Positions 11,736-23,000 of a DNA stretch of 64,000 bases are shown one piece after another. The DNA is from Rapana venosa (lineage: Eukaryota; Mollusca; Gastropoda; Neogastropoda; Muricidae). The notes under the pieces were generated by a model. It worked only from the letters and a program-made list of their open reading frames with translations. It had not been told where the DNA came from and did no database searches. Made by a program: the position numbers and the translations under genes. Every line of letters begins with the position of its first letter. Within the stretch, counting starts at the first letter, position 1. Where the stretch lies: positions 54,457,360 through 54,521,359 of the forward strand of contig CM054158.1 in assembly GCA_028751875.1 (NCBI GenBank). The letters are read 5' to 3'.

Positions 11736-12735
11736 CGACGAAGAAGAAGAAAAAAGAAGAAAAAAGAAGAAAAAAGAAGAAGAGAAAGGAAGAAGAAAAA
11801 AGAAAAGAAAAAGAAGAAGAGAAAAAGAAGAAAAGAAGAATTTTTAAGAGAAGAAGAAAAAGAAGGAGGAAAAAAGAAGAAAAAAGAAAAAGAAGGAGGA
11901 GGAGGAGGAGGAGGAGGGGAAGGAGGAGGAGGGGAGGGGGGAGAGAGGAGAACGAGAGGAGGAGAGAAAAGAGAGTGAGGACATTTCCGACAGACCCCAA
12001 AAAAAGCAGACGACAGAAAGACCCAAAAAGGAAGACAACAGACAGCAGACGACAGGGAAAAACCGACAGAAAAAGGGGACGGAGGGGCGGGAAAGGACTG
12101 AAAAAAATTCAAAACCCACACAAACAGAAAAATGGGGAACCCAAAAAGTTTGGAACAGAAACAGAGAGTTTGGAAACCCGAAGCAAAGACAGGTTGAAAA
12201 AACCCGAGAAAAGGGGGAGGGGGTAGGGCAGAGAGAGAGAAAGGGTGGAGAGAAAGAGGAAGGAGAGAGAGAGGGGGAGAAAAAAGGAAAAAAAGAAGAT
12301 GGAGGGAGGAGACAGAAAAAAGAACAGAAAAGGGGAGGAGAGAGGGAGGAAGGAAAAAAGAGAAAGCGAAAGGAGAGACGGAGAGAGAGAGGAGAGAGAG
12401 AGCAGACGAGAGAGAGAGGAAGCGAGAGCGAGAGAGGTGAGGGATGGGGAGGAGAGACAGACAGGACGATAAAGAGAAGAGAGAGAGGGATGAGCGAGAG
12501 AGAGGAAGGCGAGAGAGAGAGATAGGGAGGGAGAGCGGGAGGGAGACAGACAGACAGGACAGACAGAAGACAAACAGAAGAGAGAGAGAAAGATAGCGAA
12601 GAGGAGAGAGAGAGAGAACGCATTTATTTTTGAGAGAGTTACAAAGTAACAGAGAGAGAGAGGGAGGGAAGAGAGACAGAGACAGACGACAGACAGAGAA
12701 AAAGAGAGGAGAGACAAAGAACAAACAGAGGTAAA
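11736..12735. repeat. 1-kb purine-rich (polypurine/polypyrimidine) tract
   Basis: Plus strand is almost entirely A and G: (GAA)n-like to about 11900, GGA-rich to 11950, then GAGA, GACAGA and AAAA mixtures. Long Lys/Arg/Glu-rich plus frames and Ser/Leu/Phe-rich minus frames are artefacts of this composition. Short mixed patches (11985-12200) keep it from being a pure repeat. Confidence 0.85.
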
Positions 12736-12759
12736 AAAGATAGATAATAGATAGATAGC

Positions 12760-12834
<75 letters not shown>

Positions 12835-12850
12835 CTAGATAGATAGATAG
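12736..12850. repeat. (GATA)n microsatellite
   Basis: About 28 GATA units with two GCTA variants. Confidence 0.97.
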
Positions 12851-12955
12851 AGCGAGAGATGAGAGAGAGAGAGAGGGCGAGATTGACAAGTGGAGAGAGC
12901 GAGAGAGAGAACACATAATATCTCGAGAGAGTTGCAAAAGTAGCATAGACCGAGA

Positions 12956-12987
<32 letters not shown>

Positions 12988-13140
12988 CCAGGACAGACAG
13001 AGACCGACCGAGACAGACAGAGACAGAAGATAGGACAGACAGGACACACCGACAGACAGCACAAAAAAGCCAGACAGACAGACTACACAGACCGACAGGA
13101 AACAGAGACAAGCCCGGACAGAAGACAGGACCGACCAGCA
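12851..13140. repeat. GA and GACA mixed repeats
   Basis: GA-rich with GACAGACA units. A patch matching ACATAATATCTCGAGAGAGT interrupts it near 12912. Confidence 0.85.
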
Positions 13141-13434
13141 CAGAGTATGCCCAATCTCCATTCCGCTCACTAGAAATGGGGGCAGGCACAGGCATCGCCC
13201 CTCGTTCCCTAGTTTTGCCACCAGACGTCAATGCTTGTCGCCGCACTGTGCCCTGGTTGGCCACTACCTTTCGGTCCTCGAACGATCTCTCTGCACCGTA
13301 TGGAGACCCGTTGCCACAAGAGCAGCTCCACATTCGTTAGAGGAAAAGAAAAAAAAAAGTCTGTATCCACCGACACACACGTTCCGGTGTAACGAATGGA
13401 CTGTTTCTGATTCGATTCTCTCTCTCTGCCACAA
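13141..13434. other. Short island of non-repetitive sequence
   Basis: About 290 bp of balanced composition between tetranucleotide arrays. Minus-strand frames are open through part of it but run straight into simple repeats. No family was recognised and no start or splice structure can be defended. Confidence 0.4.
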
Positions 13435-13833
13435 TTGAAAGACACACACGAGACATACAGACCGACAGGCAAAGCTGCAGCCAGGCAGGAAGACGACAGG
13501 ACAGACAGGCAGGCAGGCAGGCGGGGCAGACAGAAGGCAGGCAGACAGACAACAGCCAGGCAGGCAGGCAGGCCGGAGGCAGGCAGACAGAAGACAGACA
13601 GGCAGGCAGGCAGCGGGCCGACAGGACAGGCAGGCAGACAGACAGCCAGACAGGCAGGCAGGCGGCAGGCAGACAGGCCATGGGGGTGAAAACCCCCGGG
13701 GGGACAGGCAGACAGCAGACAGGGACAGGACAGACAGGCAGGCAGGCAGGCAGGCAGGGCAGGCAGGCAGACGGCAGGCAGAACAGACAGACAGGCAGGC
13801 AGGCAGGTAGGCAGAGAGGAAGGACAAACAGGG
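13435..13833. repeat. (GGCA)n/(GACA)n tetranucleotide array
   Basis: About 400 bp of GGCA and GACA units, with a short break (CATGGGGGTGAAAACCCCCG) near 13679-13698 that is itself a small inverted repeat. Confidence 0.95.
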
Positions 13834-13896
13834 AAAACCTCCACAACTAAATGTATCTATAGAAAGAACACACACAAATTCAAACCCACGTTTCTC

Positions 13897-13901
13897 TTAA
13901 C

Positions 13902-13932
<31 letters not shown>

Positions 13933-13968
13933 CACACACACACCCACACAACAAACATACACACGGGA
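13897..13968. repeat. (AC)n microsatellite
   Basis: AC dinucleotides interrupted by ACACCC. Confidence 0.92.
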
Positions 13969-13974
13969 TCACGC

Positions 13975-16090
13975 GCATGCGTCAGAGAGAGCGAGTGAGA
14001 GAGAGAAAATACACCACACATAAGTAAGAGAGAGAATACACGCCCACACACCTACACTCAGAGTAGAGAAATACACGCCCCAACCACCTACCCAGAGAGC
14101 GAGAACAATACGCCTACCACATACACACAGCCGAGAGCAATACAGCCACACACATACCACAGAGAGAGAAATCCACGCCCAAGACACATTCCACACAGAG
14201 TGAGAAATACACCGCCCACACACATACAGGAGAGGAGAGAGAGAGAACTACCAGCCCCACACCTTTACAGAGATAGAGAGAGAAATACCGCCCAACCAAA
14301 TTACAGAGAAAGAGAGAGAGCTCGAGAGGAGAGAGAGCCATACACGCCACCACATACAGTGAGAGAGCGAGAAGAGAGAGAGATAAATTCAAGACCACCA
14401 CATACAGAGATTTGCGAGAGAGAGTGAGAGAGCACTACACGCCCACACACATACACACAGTGAGAGACAAACCGCCTACACACATACACAGAGAGAGGAG
14501 AGGAGAGAGAGAGAGATAGAGAGAGAGAGGGTAGAGAGAGAGAAAGAAATACCCACATGAGAGAAAATACACGCCTTACACACATACAGCGAGAGAGAGG
14601 AGAGAGAAGAAGAGGAATTAGGGGCGAGAGGACGAGCGCGAGAGAGGAGAGAGAGAATACACGCCCACAATACAGAGAGAGAGCGAGCGACGAGAGAGAA
14701 ATACACGCACCCACACATCAGAGAGAAGAGAGCGAGAGAGTGAGAGAGAGAGCGTTGAGAGCAAAATACACGCACAACATACAGAGCGAGAGAGAGAGTG
14801 GACAATACACGCCCACACACTTACACAACAGATTGGAACTCACGCCACACATACAGACGGAGAGAGAGAGCGAGAGAGAGAGAGAGATACACGCCTACAA
14901 CACATACCGAGAGCGAGAGAGAGAGAGGAGATGGAGATGAGGAGCGGAGAGAGACGCCCACAACAAATAAGAGACAGAGAGAGAGAGAAAGAGAGAGAGT
15001 GAGAGATGAGAGAGAAGAGAGCGAGAAATACCGCCCACACACACACCGAGAGAAATACCCGCCCCCACACACACACCGAGAGAAATGCACGCACACCCCA
15101 CCACCCCCAAGAGACAATCCACGCCCACACACAACACAACACACACACACCACCCACAAAAACAACAAGACATCAGCCCACCACACACATACAGAGAGAG
15201 GAGAGAAGAGATAGAGAGATACACACCCACACAACTAAAGAGCCGATAGAGAGCGAAAGAGAGAGAGAGAAGCGTGAGAGGAGACGAGAGAGGAATCACG
15301 CCCACACCACACACAACCGAGGGAAATACACGCCCACACACACCCACGAGAGAATGCAACTCACACACACACACACACACACCCACAACACCCGAGAGAA
15401 CTACACGCCCACACACATACACACACCGAGAGAAATACACGCCCCCACTCACACACCGAGAGGAAATGCACGCACACACCCACACACACACCCACACCTT
15501 GAGAAATTCCACGCCCACACACACACACACACACACACACACCCACACACACCTTGAGAAATACACGCCCCCACACACACACACACGCACACAACACGAA
15601 ATACACGCCCACACAATCCAGAGAGAGAGAGAGAGAGAAGATACCCGCCCACACAAAAGAGACCGAGGAGAGGAAAGCGCGTGAGAGCGAGAGAGAGCGA
15701 GGGAGGAAGAAGACTGAGAGAGATGAGAGCGAGAGAGAGGAGGAGAGAGGTGAGAGAGAAGAGCGAGAAATTACACGCCCACACACACACACACCGCGGG
15801 GAAAATACACGCCCACACCACACACACCGAGAGCAATGCACGCCAACAACACAACACCGAGAGCAATACCGCCCACACAACCTACACCGAGAGAGAGAAA
15901 ATAACGCCCACACACATACACACAGAGAGAGAAATACACGCCCCATACATACAGAGAGAAGAGAGGCCATACACGCCACACACCTAACACAGGAGTGAGG
16001 AAAATACCACGCCACACACATACCAGAGGAGTGAGAAAATACACGCCCACAAATACACACAGAGAAGTATTACACACCACACACACATAC
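13975..16090 (+). repeat. 2.1-kb minisatellite of GA-plus-AATACACGCCCACACAC units
   Basis: Dozens of diverged tandem copies of a roughly 30-40 bp unit: a GAGAGA block of variable length, then AATACACGCCCACACAC, then a TACACA or ACACC end. Variants include AATGCACGCACAC, AATCCACGCCC and AATACCGCCC. The GA part is long at 14220-15050 and short at 15300-15900, where the AC part expands instead. Reading frames across it are repeat artefacts. Confidence 0.92.
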
Positions 16091-16264
16091 ACACAGGCGC
16101 GGCGCGCATGTGTGTGCTACAACATACACAGCGGACAGGAAACAGCCACGCACACACCCACAGAAACACACAAATTACACCACTGGCGCGCGCCTGTGCA
16201 TGGTGCACACACATTCAAACACGCACATCCCATAGGAAACACGCGTTCACACGACGCGCGAGTG
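16091..16264. other. Short AC-rich spacer with GCGC palindromes
   Basis: Contains GCGCGGCGCGCATGTGTGTG and CTGGCGCGCGCCTGTG-like palindromic patches. No gene. Confidence 0.5.
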
Positions 16265-16324
16265 TGCGTTGTGTTTCTCTGTGTGTGCATGTATCTGTCT
16301 CTGTTCTCGTCTCTGTCTCTGTGT

Positions 16325-16364
<40 letters not shown>

Positions 16365-16893
16365 TTCTCTTCTCTGTGTCTTCCTCTCTCTGCTCTCTAT
16401 ATTACTCTCTCTCTCTCTCTCTTGTATTTCTCCCTCTCTGAGTCTTTCTCTCTCTGTCTTGTCTATCTGTCTGTCTCTCTCTCTCTCTCCTCTCTGTGTC
16501 TTTCTCTCTCTGTCTTTTCTCTCTCTCTCTCTCTTCTCTCTCTCTTCTCTCTCTCTCTCTCTCTCTTCTCTCTCTTGTCTTTCTCCCTCTTTGTGTCTTT
16601 CATCTCTCTCTCTCTATCTCTCTCTCTCTCACTCTTTCCACTCTCTCTCTCTGTGTCTCTCCCTCTCTGTTTCTTTCTCCTTCTCTCTCTGTATCTCTCT
16701 CTGTGACTTTCTTCCTCTCTGTCTCTCTCTCTTTCTCTGTCTCTTCTCCCTCTTCTAGTGTCTTTCTCTCTCTTCTCTCTCTGTCTCACTCCCTCTCTTT
16801 GTCTCTCTCTTCTCTCTCTCTTCTTCTCTCTCTTCTTCTTCTATCTCCTCTCACTTCTCTCCTCTATCTCTCTGTCTTTCTCCCTCTCTGTGT

Positions 16894-16924
<31 letters not shown>

Positions 16925-16966
16925 TCTCTCACTCTCTCTCTCTCTCTATCACTCTCTTCTCTCTCT
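16265..16966. repeat. (CT)n/(TCTG)n tract, 700 bp
   Basis: CT dinucleotides with TGTCTTT and TCCCTCTCTG interruptions, ending exactly where a truncated CR1-like LINE begins. Confidence 0.95.
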
Positions 16967-17829
16967 AATTCTCTTACAAATTACACTTGAACTTCTTGCT
17001 TCTTATCTTACAAACAGGCACCAAAGTGTTTCAATAGCTAAGATCCACATCCACACTAAAACCCCTAATTCTGGAGTATCAGTACCATAGGGATCCATCT
17101 TAGGACCACTTCTCTTTTCATTATACATAAATGACCTTCCTCTCCATATCACATCTAAATGCGAACTTTATGCTGACGACACAACCATACATACAAGCCA
17201 TATGACATTAACGTTTGCAAAGAATTGCAAAATAGCATGATGATCTTGTCAAATTGGAATGAAACTACATCACATGTCTATACACCCCCAAAACAAAAAT
17301 GCTTGCATATCACTACCAGACAAAAGCGACACAATTATCTCATAAATTTTCTCACTCAATTGAAAAGGAAACAATCGAACAAGCCTTCACCACACAGTTC
17401 TAGGAGTACCAATTGATTGGAAAATCTCAGTCCCGGTCCCATCACATATCATCTGTGCAAAAAATGTCTACGAGTCTACCCATGCCTAAAATCAAAATTT
17501 TCTTGACCTTTCATTCAGGAAAACTATTCATTCAAGCTTATATCCAATCACAATAGATTTAAGCTTCAACCCTGTGGATTCTGCTAGTGCAACACTATGA
17601 AACCAATATTAAGTTCTGTATAAACGTGCTCTTAAAAATGGATCTTTGAAGAAGACTACCTTAACTAGAAGTGTATTATACCAGTTAAATATTATTTCCT
17701 ACCAAAGACTAAGATTAACAAATGCTCAAGATGGTTAAGTAATACCAGGGAAACTTTTCCCTCATCCTACAAGCCAAGTTCCCACATGAATCATTCCAGA
17801 ATACTGAAAAGCATGTGTCCCAATCCAAG
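16967..17829 (+). mobile_element. CR1-like LINE, copy 3: RT core to C-terminus (5' part of a split copy)
   Basis: Starts inside the RT domain immediately after (CT)n. The frame from about 16975 encodes LELLASYLTNRHQSVSIAK. After an in-frame stop comes GSILGPLLFSLYINDLPLHI and the catalytic ELYADDTTIHTS near 17163-17195. The C-terminal region follows in pieces (YIQSQ-like repeat region near 17530-17700, then SFQNTEKHVSQSK). The element is cut at 17829 by a nested insertion and resumes at 18671. Multiple stops show it is dead. Confidence 0.87.
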
Positions 17830-18670
17830 ATCATCATCATATCTTCCTCAGACCGTGCCTTGGCGGTCGTGGGGGAGACATGAATGACGATGCCGTGGTA
17901 AGCCTCCTCCATCCATCTCGGTCCTCGGCTCTGCGCCAGTGTGCCGAGTCAGTCATCCTGGTCCAATCTTGCTGTTGTCATCCATGACTTGTTTGTTTCC
18001 CTCCTTCTGCACCTTCGCGTGTTCCCTGCAGTTACTGTATAGGCAGGCGTTGGTTGAGGCGGGGTGACGTGGCCGACCCATGTCCGCTTATCTTCTGTCG
18101 ATGGTGAGAAGGGGTTTGGTGATCTGCCAGCAGTGTTAATTGATCTTGACAAAATTCATTGGTCTTTCGTTCTTCCAAGATATGCCCAGTAGTTTTTATG
18201 GCATTTGTTCGAATGACTGGATTCGCTTTGCTGTTTCAGCAGTTCAATGTCCAGGTTTCACGTCCGTACAGCAGGATTGACTGAATTAGGGTTTGTAGAG
18301 CTTTAGTATGCTTGGGGGACACTGATCTCTATACTTTTCCATATGGTGGTGTAGTATTGTCATGGAGATGTTGCCATGGCTATTCTGACTGTGATTCTGT
18401 CGGTCGATCGCCCGTCCTTTGTGAGTGTAGCGCCGAGGTATTTAAAAGCATCTACCACCTCATTTGTTGGACCGATATGTAAATTTAGCGGTGGCATTTG
18501 TTGGCTTTTTCGTGCTGTTAAAGTACTGTACTTTTCTCCGGAGCTCACCCTCCATCCCCTATGCTCCAGCTCTGTTCTTAAGTCTGGTCGTAAGATCTTG
18601 AGCTCTGTGTTACTTCCGCCCATGAGGGACAATGTCTCCGGCAACCGTAAGTTGTTTGAGGGTTCTGCCG
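17830..18670 (-). mobile_element. RTE-like LINE 3' fragment nested in the CR1-like copy
   Basis: Read on the minus strand, 18674-18360 encodes the end of a reverse transcriptase with AFKYLGATLTKDGRSTDRI, the FKYLG segment common to RTE-type and similar LINEs. Further frames give the C-terminal tail typical of this group (a TWTLN-type segment, a GHVT-like finger region and a final RDGWRR segment near 17905). The 3' tail is a short ATG repeat (GATGATGAT on minus, 17830-17840). The flanking CCAAG occurs at 17825-17829 and 18671-18675, a likely target-site duplication. The copy is 5'-truncated, about 840 bp, and frameshifted. Confidence 0.8.
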
Positions 18671-18885
18671 CCAAGCATAGAATTTTTTCAAATCTAGCTT
18701 ACTTTACTCAGGCCCTGTGCTGTGGACTCCCTTCCTGATCATATAGACAACCAATCATAAACACTCTTCAAACAGTCCCTTTTTTTTTTTCATTCCACTT
18801 GATGCATCAAAACATAAAAATCCACAATTGATCTGTTGGAAACAAAAGTTAAAATATATCCTCCTTGATTAGACCAAATTATCCT
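18671..18885 (+). mobile_element. CR1-like LINE, copy 3: 3' end after the nested insertion
   Basis: TTTTTTCAAATCTAGCTTAC and CAGGCCCTGTGCTGTGGACT continue the ORF2 end broken at 17829. The family 3' UTR (TTGATGCATCAAAACATAAA, then CACAATTGATCTGTTGGAAA) leads into (CT)n at 18886. Confidence 0.86.
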
Positions 18886-18943
18886 CTCTCTCTCTCCTCT
18901 CCCCCTCCCCCCCCCCCCTCCCCCCCCTCCCCCCTCCCCCCCC

Positions 18944-18985
<42 letters not shown>

Positions 18986-18996
18986 CTCTCTCTCTC
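18886..18996. repeat. (CT)n and C-run tract
   Basis: CT repeats enclosing about 50 bp of C runs. Confidence 0.92.
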
Positions 18997-19196
18997 TTGT
19001 TTAAGTGTGAGTGTTTTACTTGTATATCGCTATTGTGTTTATAGAAAAAATGTCTTCTAAAAATGAATTTTCCACATCTTTTACTTATTATAATGACTCT
19101 AGGACGATCTTAGCTGTTACAATGTTAAATCAAGAGAGTTCTAAAATGTGTTAGAGTTGATGAATTGAAACTATATTCATTATATATGGATTTAAA
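18997..19196 (+). other. Spacer shared with 24085-24130
   Basis: The start (GTGAGTGTTTTACTTGTATA then CGCTATTGTGTT) closely matches the stretch that follows the (CT)n tract at 24085-24123. The remainder is unassigned. Confidence 0.5.
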
Positions 19197-19275
19197 ATGC
19201 ACTGCTTCTCTCTCTCTCTCTCTCTCTCACTCTCTTCTCTCTCTCTCTTCTTCTCTCTCTCTCTCTCTCACCTTG
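19197..19275. repeat. (CT)n microsatellite
   Basis: CT repeats with TTCT slips. Confidence 0.93.
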
Positions 19276-19322
19276 TATTATTTGCTTCTAGATTTAATCG
19301 AGTATTTACAATTAGTGAAGGA

Positions 19323-19620
19323 GGAGGGATAGCTCCGTGGTCGGAAAGCACTCGATTCCCCAGCCAATTGTTAGGCAGCGTTTCGAGCTTTGGTTTACCA
19401 CTTGGTGGGTGGACCGTCTTGCCGCGCCTTGGCTTCAGTACAGATCCCCCAGTTCCACCCAGCTGAAATGGGTACTGCCCTCTCTTTAGGGTCAGGGAAG
19501 GTTAAAGCAGCGAGGGAGAGGAGGACTGGGCGCCGCCTCAATTGTGGCCTAGAGACGTGAGGTCTCAGACGCTCGCTCCCCTACGATTATAGGTTATGGG
19601 AATCCTTTACCTTTCCTTCC
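19323..19620 (+). mobile_element. SINE with tRNA-like head and 5S rRNA-like segment
   Basis: The head GGATAGCTCCGTGGTCGGAA resembles the A-box end of a tRNA gene. It is followed by a stretch resembling the internal promoter of 5S rRNA genes (here GTTAGGCAGCG and TTGGTGGGTGGACCG, clearer in the copies at 34541, 41750 and 48901). The body contains CTTGGCTTCAGTACAG, CACCCAGCTGAAATGGGTAC, AGGGTCAGGGAAGGTTAAAG and GAGGTCTCAGACGCTCGCTC, ending with TTTACCTTTCC. At about 300 bp it fits a SINE and has no coding capacity. Confidence 0.85.
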
Positions 19621-19890
19621 TTATATATACAATTAGTATCCCGTTGAATGCTTTATTCAGATATTATATTTCCGTTCTTTTCCTAAATTGACTGTATTTG
19701 AGATTCAGTGTATGTTTTAAATTTGATATTTGTTTTGAGCGTACCTGTTATGTATAGCTTATTCCAAAATGCGCGATTAAAATTAGGTAAAACAAAAGCA
19801 GTGCGGGACGTACTGGAAATTTTAACAACTCTACTCCTCCAAGGATAGAAAATTAAAAACATGGTATACAAACGAAATTACGTAAAATAT
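19621..19890. other. Unassigned AT-rich stretch
   Basis: No repeat family or frame recognised in about 270 bp. Confidence 0.4.
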
Positions 19891-20095
19891 TAACAGTATT
19901 ATTGAGCGATGTGCTGAGGGCAGACCAAGGAAGAGTGGGAGGATAACATCAGTGAATGGACAGGCCTCGAACTCAACAAAACCCTGAGAAAGGCATAAAA
20001 CAGAGAGAGTACATGGAGGGAAAAAGGTGTAGAGTCTTCGAGGGGGTGCCCCACGGGTCGTCGATACGGGAAGCTAGCTAGCTAGATGATGCTGC
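19891..20095 (+). mobile_element. LINE C-terminal remnant (RTE-like end)
   Basis: Frames give EGRPRKS, then, one base shifted, EDNISEWTGLELNKTLRKA and NRESTWREK. This is the usual final segment of RTE-type and related LINE polyproteins (GRPR, W.DNI..WT, R..WR). It is less than 200 bp, with stops. It ends before an unrelated LINE starts near 20100. Confidence 0.6.
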
Positions 20096-20099
20096 TGCG

Positions 20100-23000
20100 C
20101 ACTATGAGAAAGAAAATCTGGAAGATATTATCTTGAACTAAAAATAAAGTAACAGTTCTGAAATGTGTTTTTAGATGTTCTGCTGGATGAAGATTAGGAC
20201 AAGGGACAATCGCAATGCAACACAGAAAAAGAAAGTGATGAGAAGCAAGAGGAACAAAACTAGAAAATCAATCAAGAAGTCGAGAAAAAAGCTAAACCAA
20301 AACAGAGTTGGACATCAGCAAATAAATGATTTCAGTAGTAACTAACAGACATTAGAGATGTTAAAATGAAGGTGTTCTTCTTAGATCAAAAAGCTAGATG
20401 GGTTAGACGAGGAGAAAAGATCACAAAGTATTATTGTAATTTAGAAAACGAAATTATGGCAGTAAATATATGCCAAAAGTTGTTTCAACTGACAAGGAGC
20501 TTATAAATTCTGAGGATTTCTTTGGAAGTTAAAAAAAAAAAAAAAAAGAATTTTATGAAACCTATATAAAGAACGAAAAGTAAAAGAATATGAGATTAAA
20601 GATCTAATCTCAGAAGTTCCAAAGTATCAAGCGAAGAAAAAAATTGCTTGAAGGTGAAATAAAATTGGAGGAGGCTGGATGCGCTCTTAGAAATATAAAA
20701 CATGAGAAAACGCCAGGCTCTGATGGATTTACCTCAGAATTCTTCAAGTTTTTTTGGAAACAACTTGGTTCTTTTGTAGTTAGAGCTTTAAATCGATCCT
20801 TTAGAGATGGGGAATTAACAAACACACAAAAAGAAGGACTAATTATATGTATCCCTAAACATGACAAACCAAAAGAATTTATAAAAAATTGGAGGCCAAT
20901 ATCCTTACTTAATGTTATTTATAAAATAGGCTCATCCTGTATAGCTAATTGAATAAAAACAGTTCTTCCCAAACTCATCAATGAAGATCAGACAGGATTT
21001 TTGCCCAACAGATATATAGGAGATAATATAAGATTGTTGTATGATCTGATTAATTACCTAAAAATGAAAAACCTTCCAGGTATGTTAATTTCCATTGATT
21101 TTGAAAAGGCTTTTGATTCATTAAGTTGGCAGTTCATTTCAAAGGTATTTAAAGCATTTGGATTTGGAAAAGGTATACTTCGTTGGATTTCAACCTTCTA
21201 CAGAAATATTAGTCTACAGTTATAGTTAATGGACAGTGCTCTCCTGGTTTAATATCCACAGAGGATGCAGACAGGGTGACCCTATATCCATATTTATTTA
21301 TTCTCTCAGCAGAAATTCTAGCAATTATGATAAGAGAAAACCGAAACATCAAAGGTATTTATATTAATGACACAGAATACAAGTTGTCACAGTTCGCTGA
21401 TGACACACAGCTAATAAATAAAGGTGACAGCATATCATTTGAACAGTCCATGAAAACTTTAGATTTATTTGGAAAAGTGATGGACTGTTTATGAATATAG
21501 AGAAAACTAAAGTAATATGGCTTGGGAGCAAAACATTTTCTGATGCAAGGTATATGACCCATTTAAGGTTAGACTGGAACCAAAACAGTTTAAGATACTT
21601 GGAATATGGTTTACACCAGACTTGTCACAATGTGAATAACTGAACTATGATAACAAAATTACAGAAATAAGATCTCTATTCAACATCTGGATTAAAAGGA
21701 ATATTACACCTATTGTAGAGTGGCAGTGCTAAAATCTTTAATTTTTCCAAACTGATATATCTCTGGATACTCTTACCTAACCCACCAAATGATTATATAA
21801 ATATATTCAGAAGCTATGTTTTAAGTTTGTGTGGAAAAATAAGCAAGATAGAATCTCGAGAAAAACACAATCAAAATTTATAAAGCATGGAGGTTTGGGA
21901 TACCATATCTTAAAAGTATATAATGGGGTTAAAACTTATATGGATAAGAAAACTTAAACTCAGGATTCATAAGTGGAGTTCTATCATTGAAGAGATTTGC
22001 CCTGTTGTCAAGATCTGGACAAATATAGCTATGTATACCATTAGGGAAAGAAGTTCGAATGCATTCTGGATTGATACATTTCCCTGCATACAAATGTTTA
22101 GCAGGAAAGTTTAACTTGTTGATTCTGAAAATCTTTGACAGAAAACTAATTATTTTACAACGAGAATGTTAAAGTTGGTGGAACTTCTTTCAATTGACAG
22201 AATGGATAGACAACGATATATATCGCATTGCAGATCTAGTTGACGAAAGTGGAAATTTTTTGACATATGAAAATTTTAAGAAGAAATATATATCAAGACA
22301 ATTTTATTACATATTTAGGTGTGTTCAAGCGATTAAAAAGTATATCAGCAAAACGGACAATTATTAAATGTAATAGATCAAATAGCCTTCAAAAGGCTTT
22401 GGGTTTTATTCTGACAATTAAAAGGGACACGCCTTATTATGACATTCTGGTTGCAGATAACAAACAGCCAAAGTGTTGCGATAAAATGGAACAATGCAAT
22501 ACCAGGTGATCTCAACTGGAGAAATATTTTTGACAAAGTACTAAAATAAAAAGAAATTAAAATGAAATTGGTTCCAGATAAGACTGATTCACAAAATTCT
22601 AGCAACAAATAATATTCTGGAAAAAATGAAATTGCTGAAAGCAACAAATGCACATTCTGTAATTTGAGAAAGAAACTGTTGATCATCTATTCTATGCTTG
22701 CAGCAAACTTCTCATTTTTGGAAGGATTACAAGCTTCCTTCAGGAAAATTGTACAATAACATGATCTAGTGCTGTCAAAGGAACAGATTTTGTTTGGATT
22801 TGATTCTCGATCAAAGAGTGATGAAATACTAGACGAATTATTAATCAATGCAAAATTTTTTATTTACAGATCTAGAGTACAAAAAACGGAACCTCTATTT
22901 GGGGTTTTTAGAAAATATCTGAAAAAACTATATCAAACTAAAGAGTGTATTGCTAAAACAAACATGACTTATAGTGTTTTTGCAGGTAAATGGCAATATT

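Noticed and set aside
11600..13333. Very long minus-strand open frame (577 codons) rich in Ser, Leu and Phe
   Set aside because: It follows a polypurine tract plus GATA and GACA repeats. Composition alone keeps stops away, and no domain is visible.
13209..13875. Cys/Leu/Pro-rich minus frames resembling a cysteine-rich protein
   Set aside because: The residues come from GGCA and GACA tetranucleotides. There is no stable frame outside the repeat.
19323..19360. Candidate tRNA gene (GGATAGCTC..GTGG start)
   Set aside because: Only an A-box-like head is present. No B box, anticodon arm or acceptor pairing follows, and the rest is a SINE body repeated in four places.
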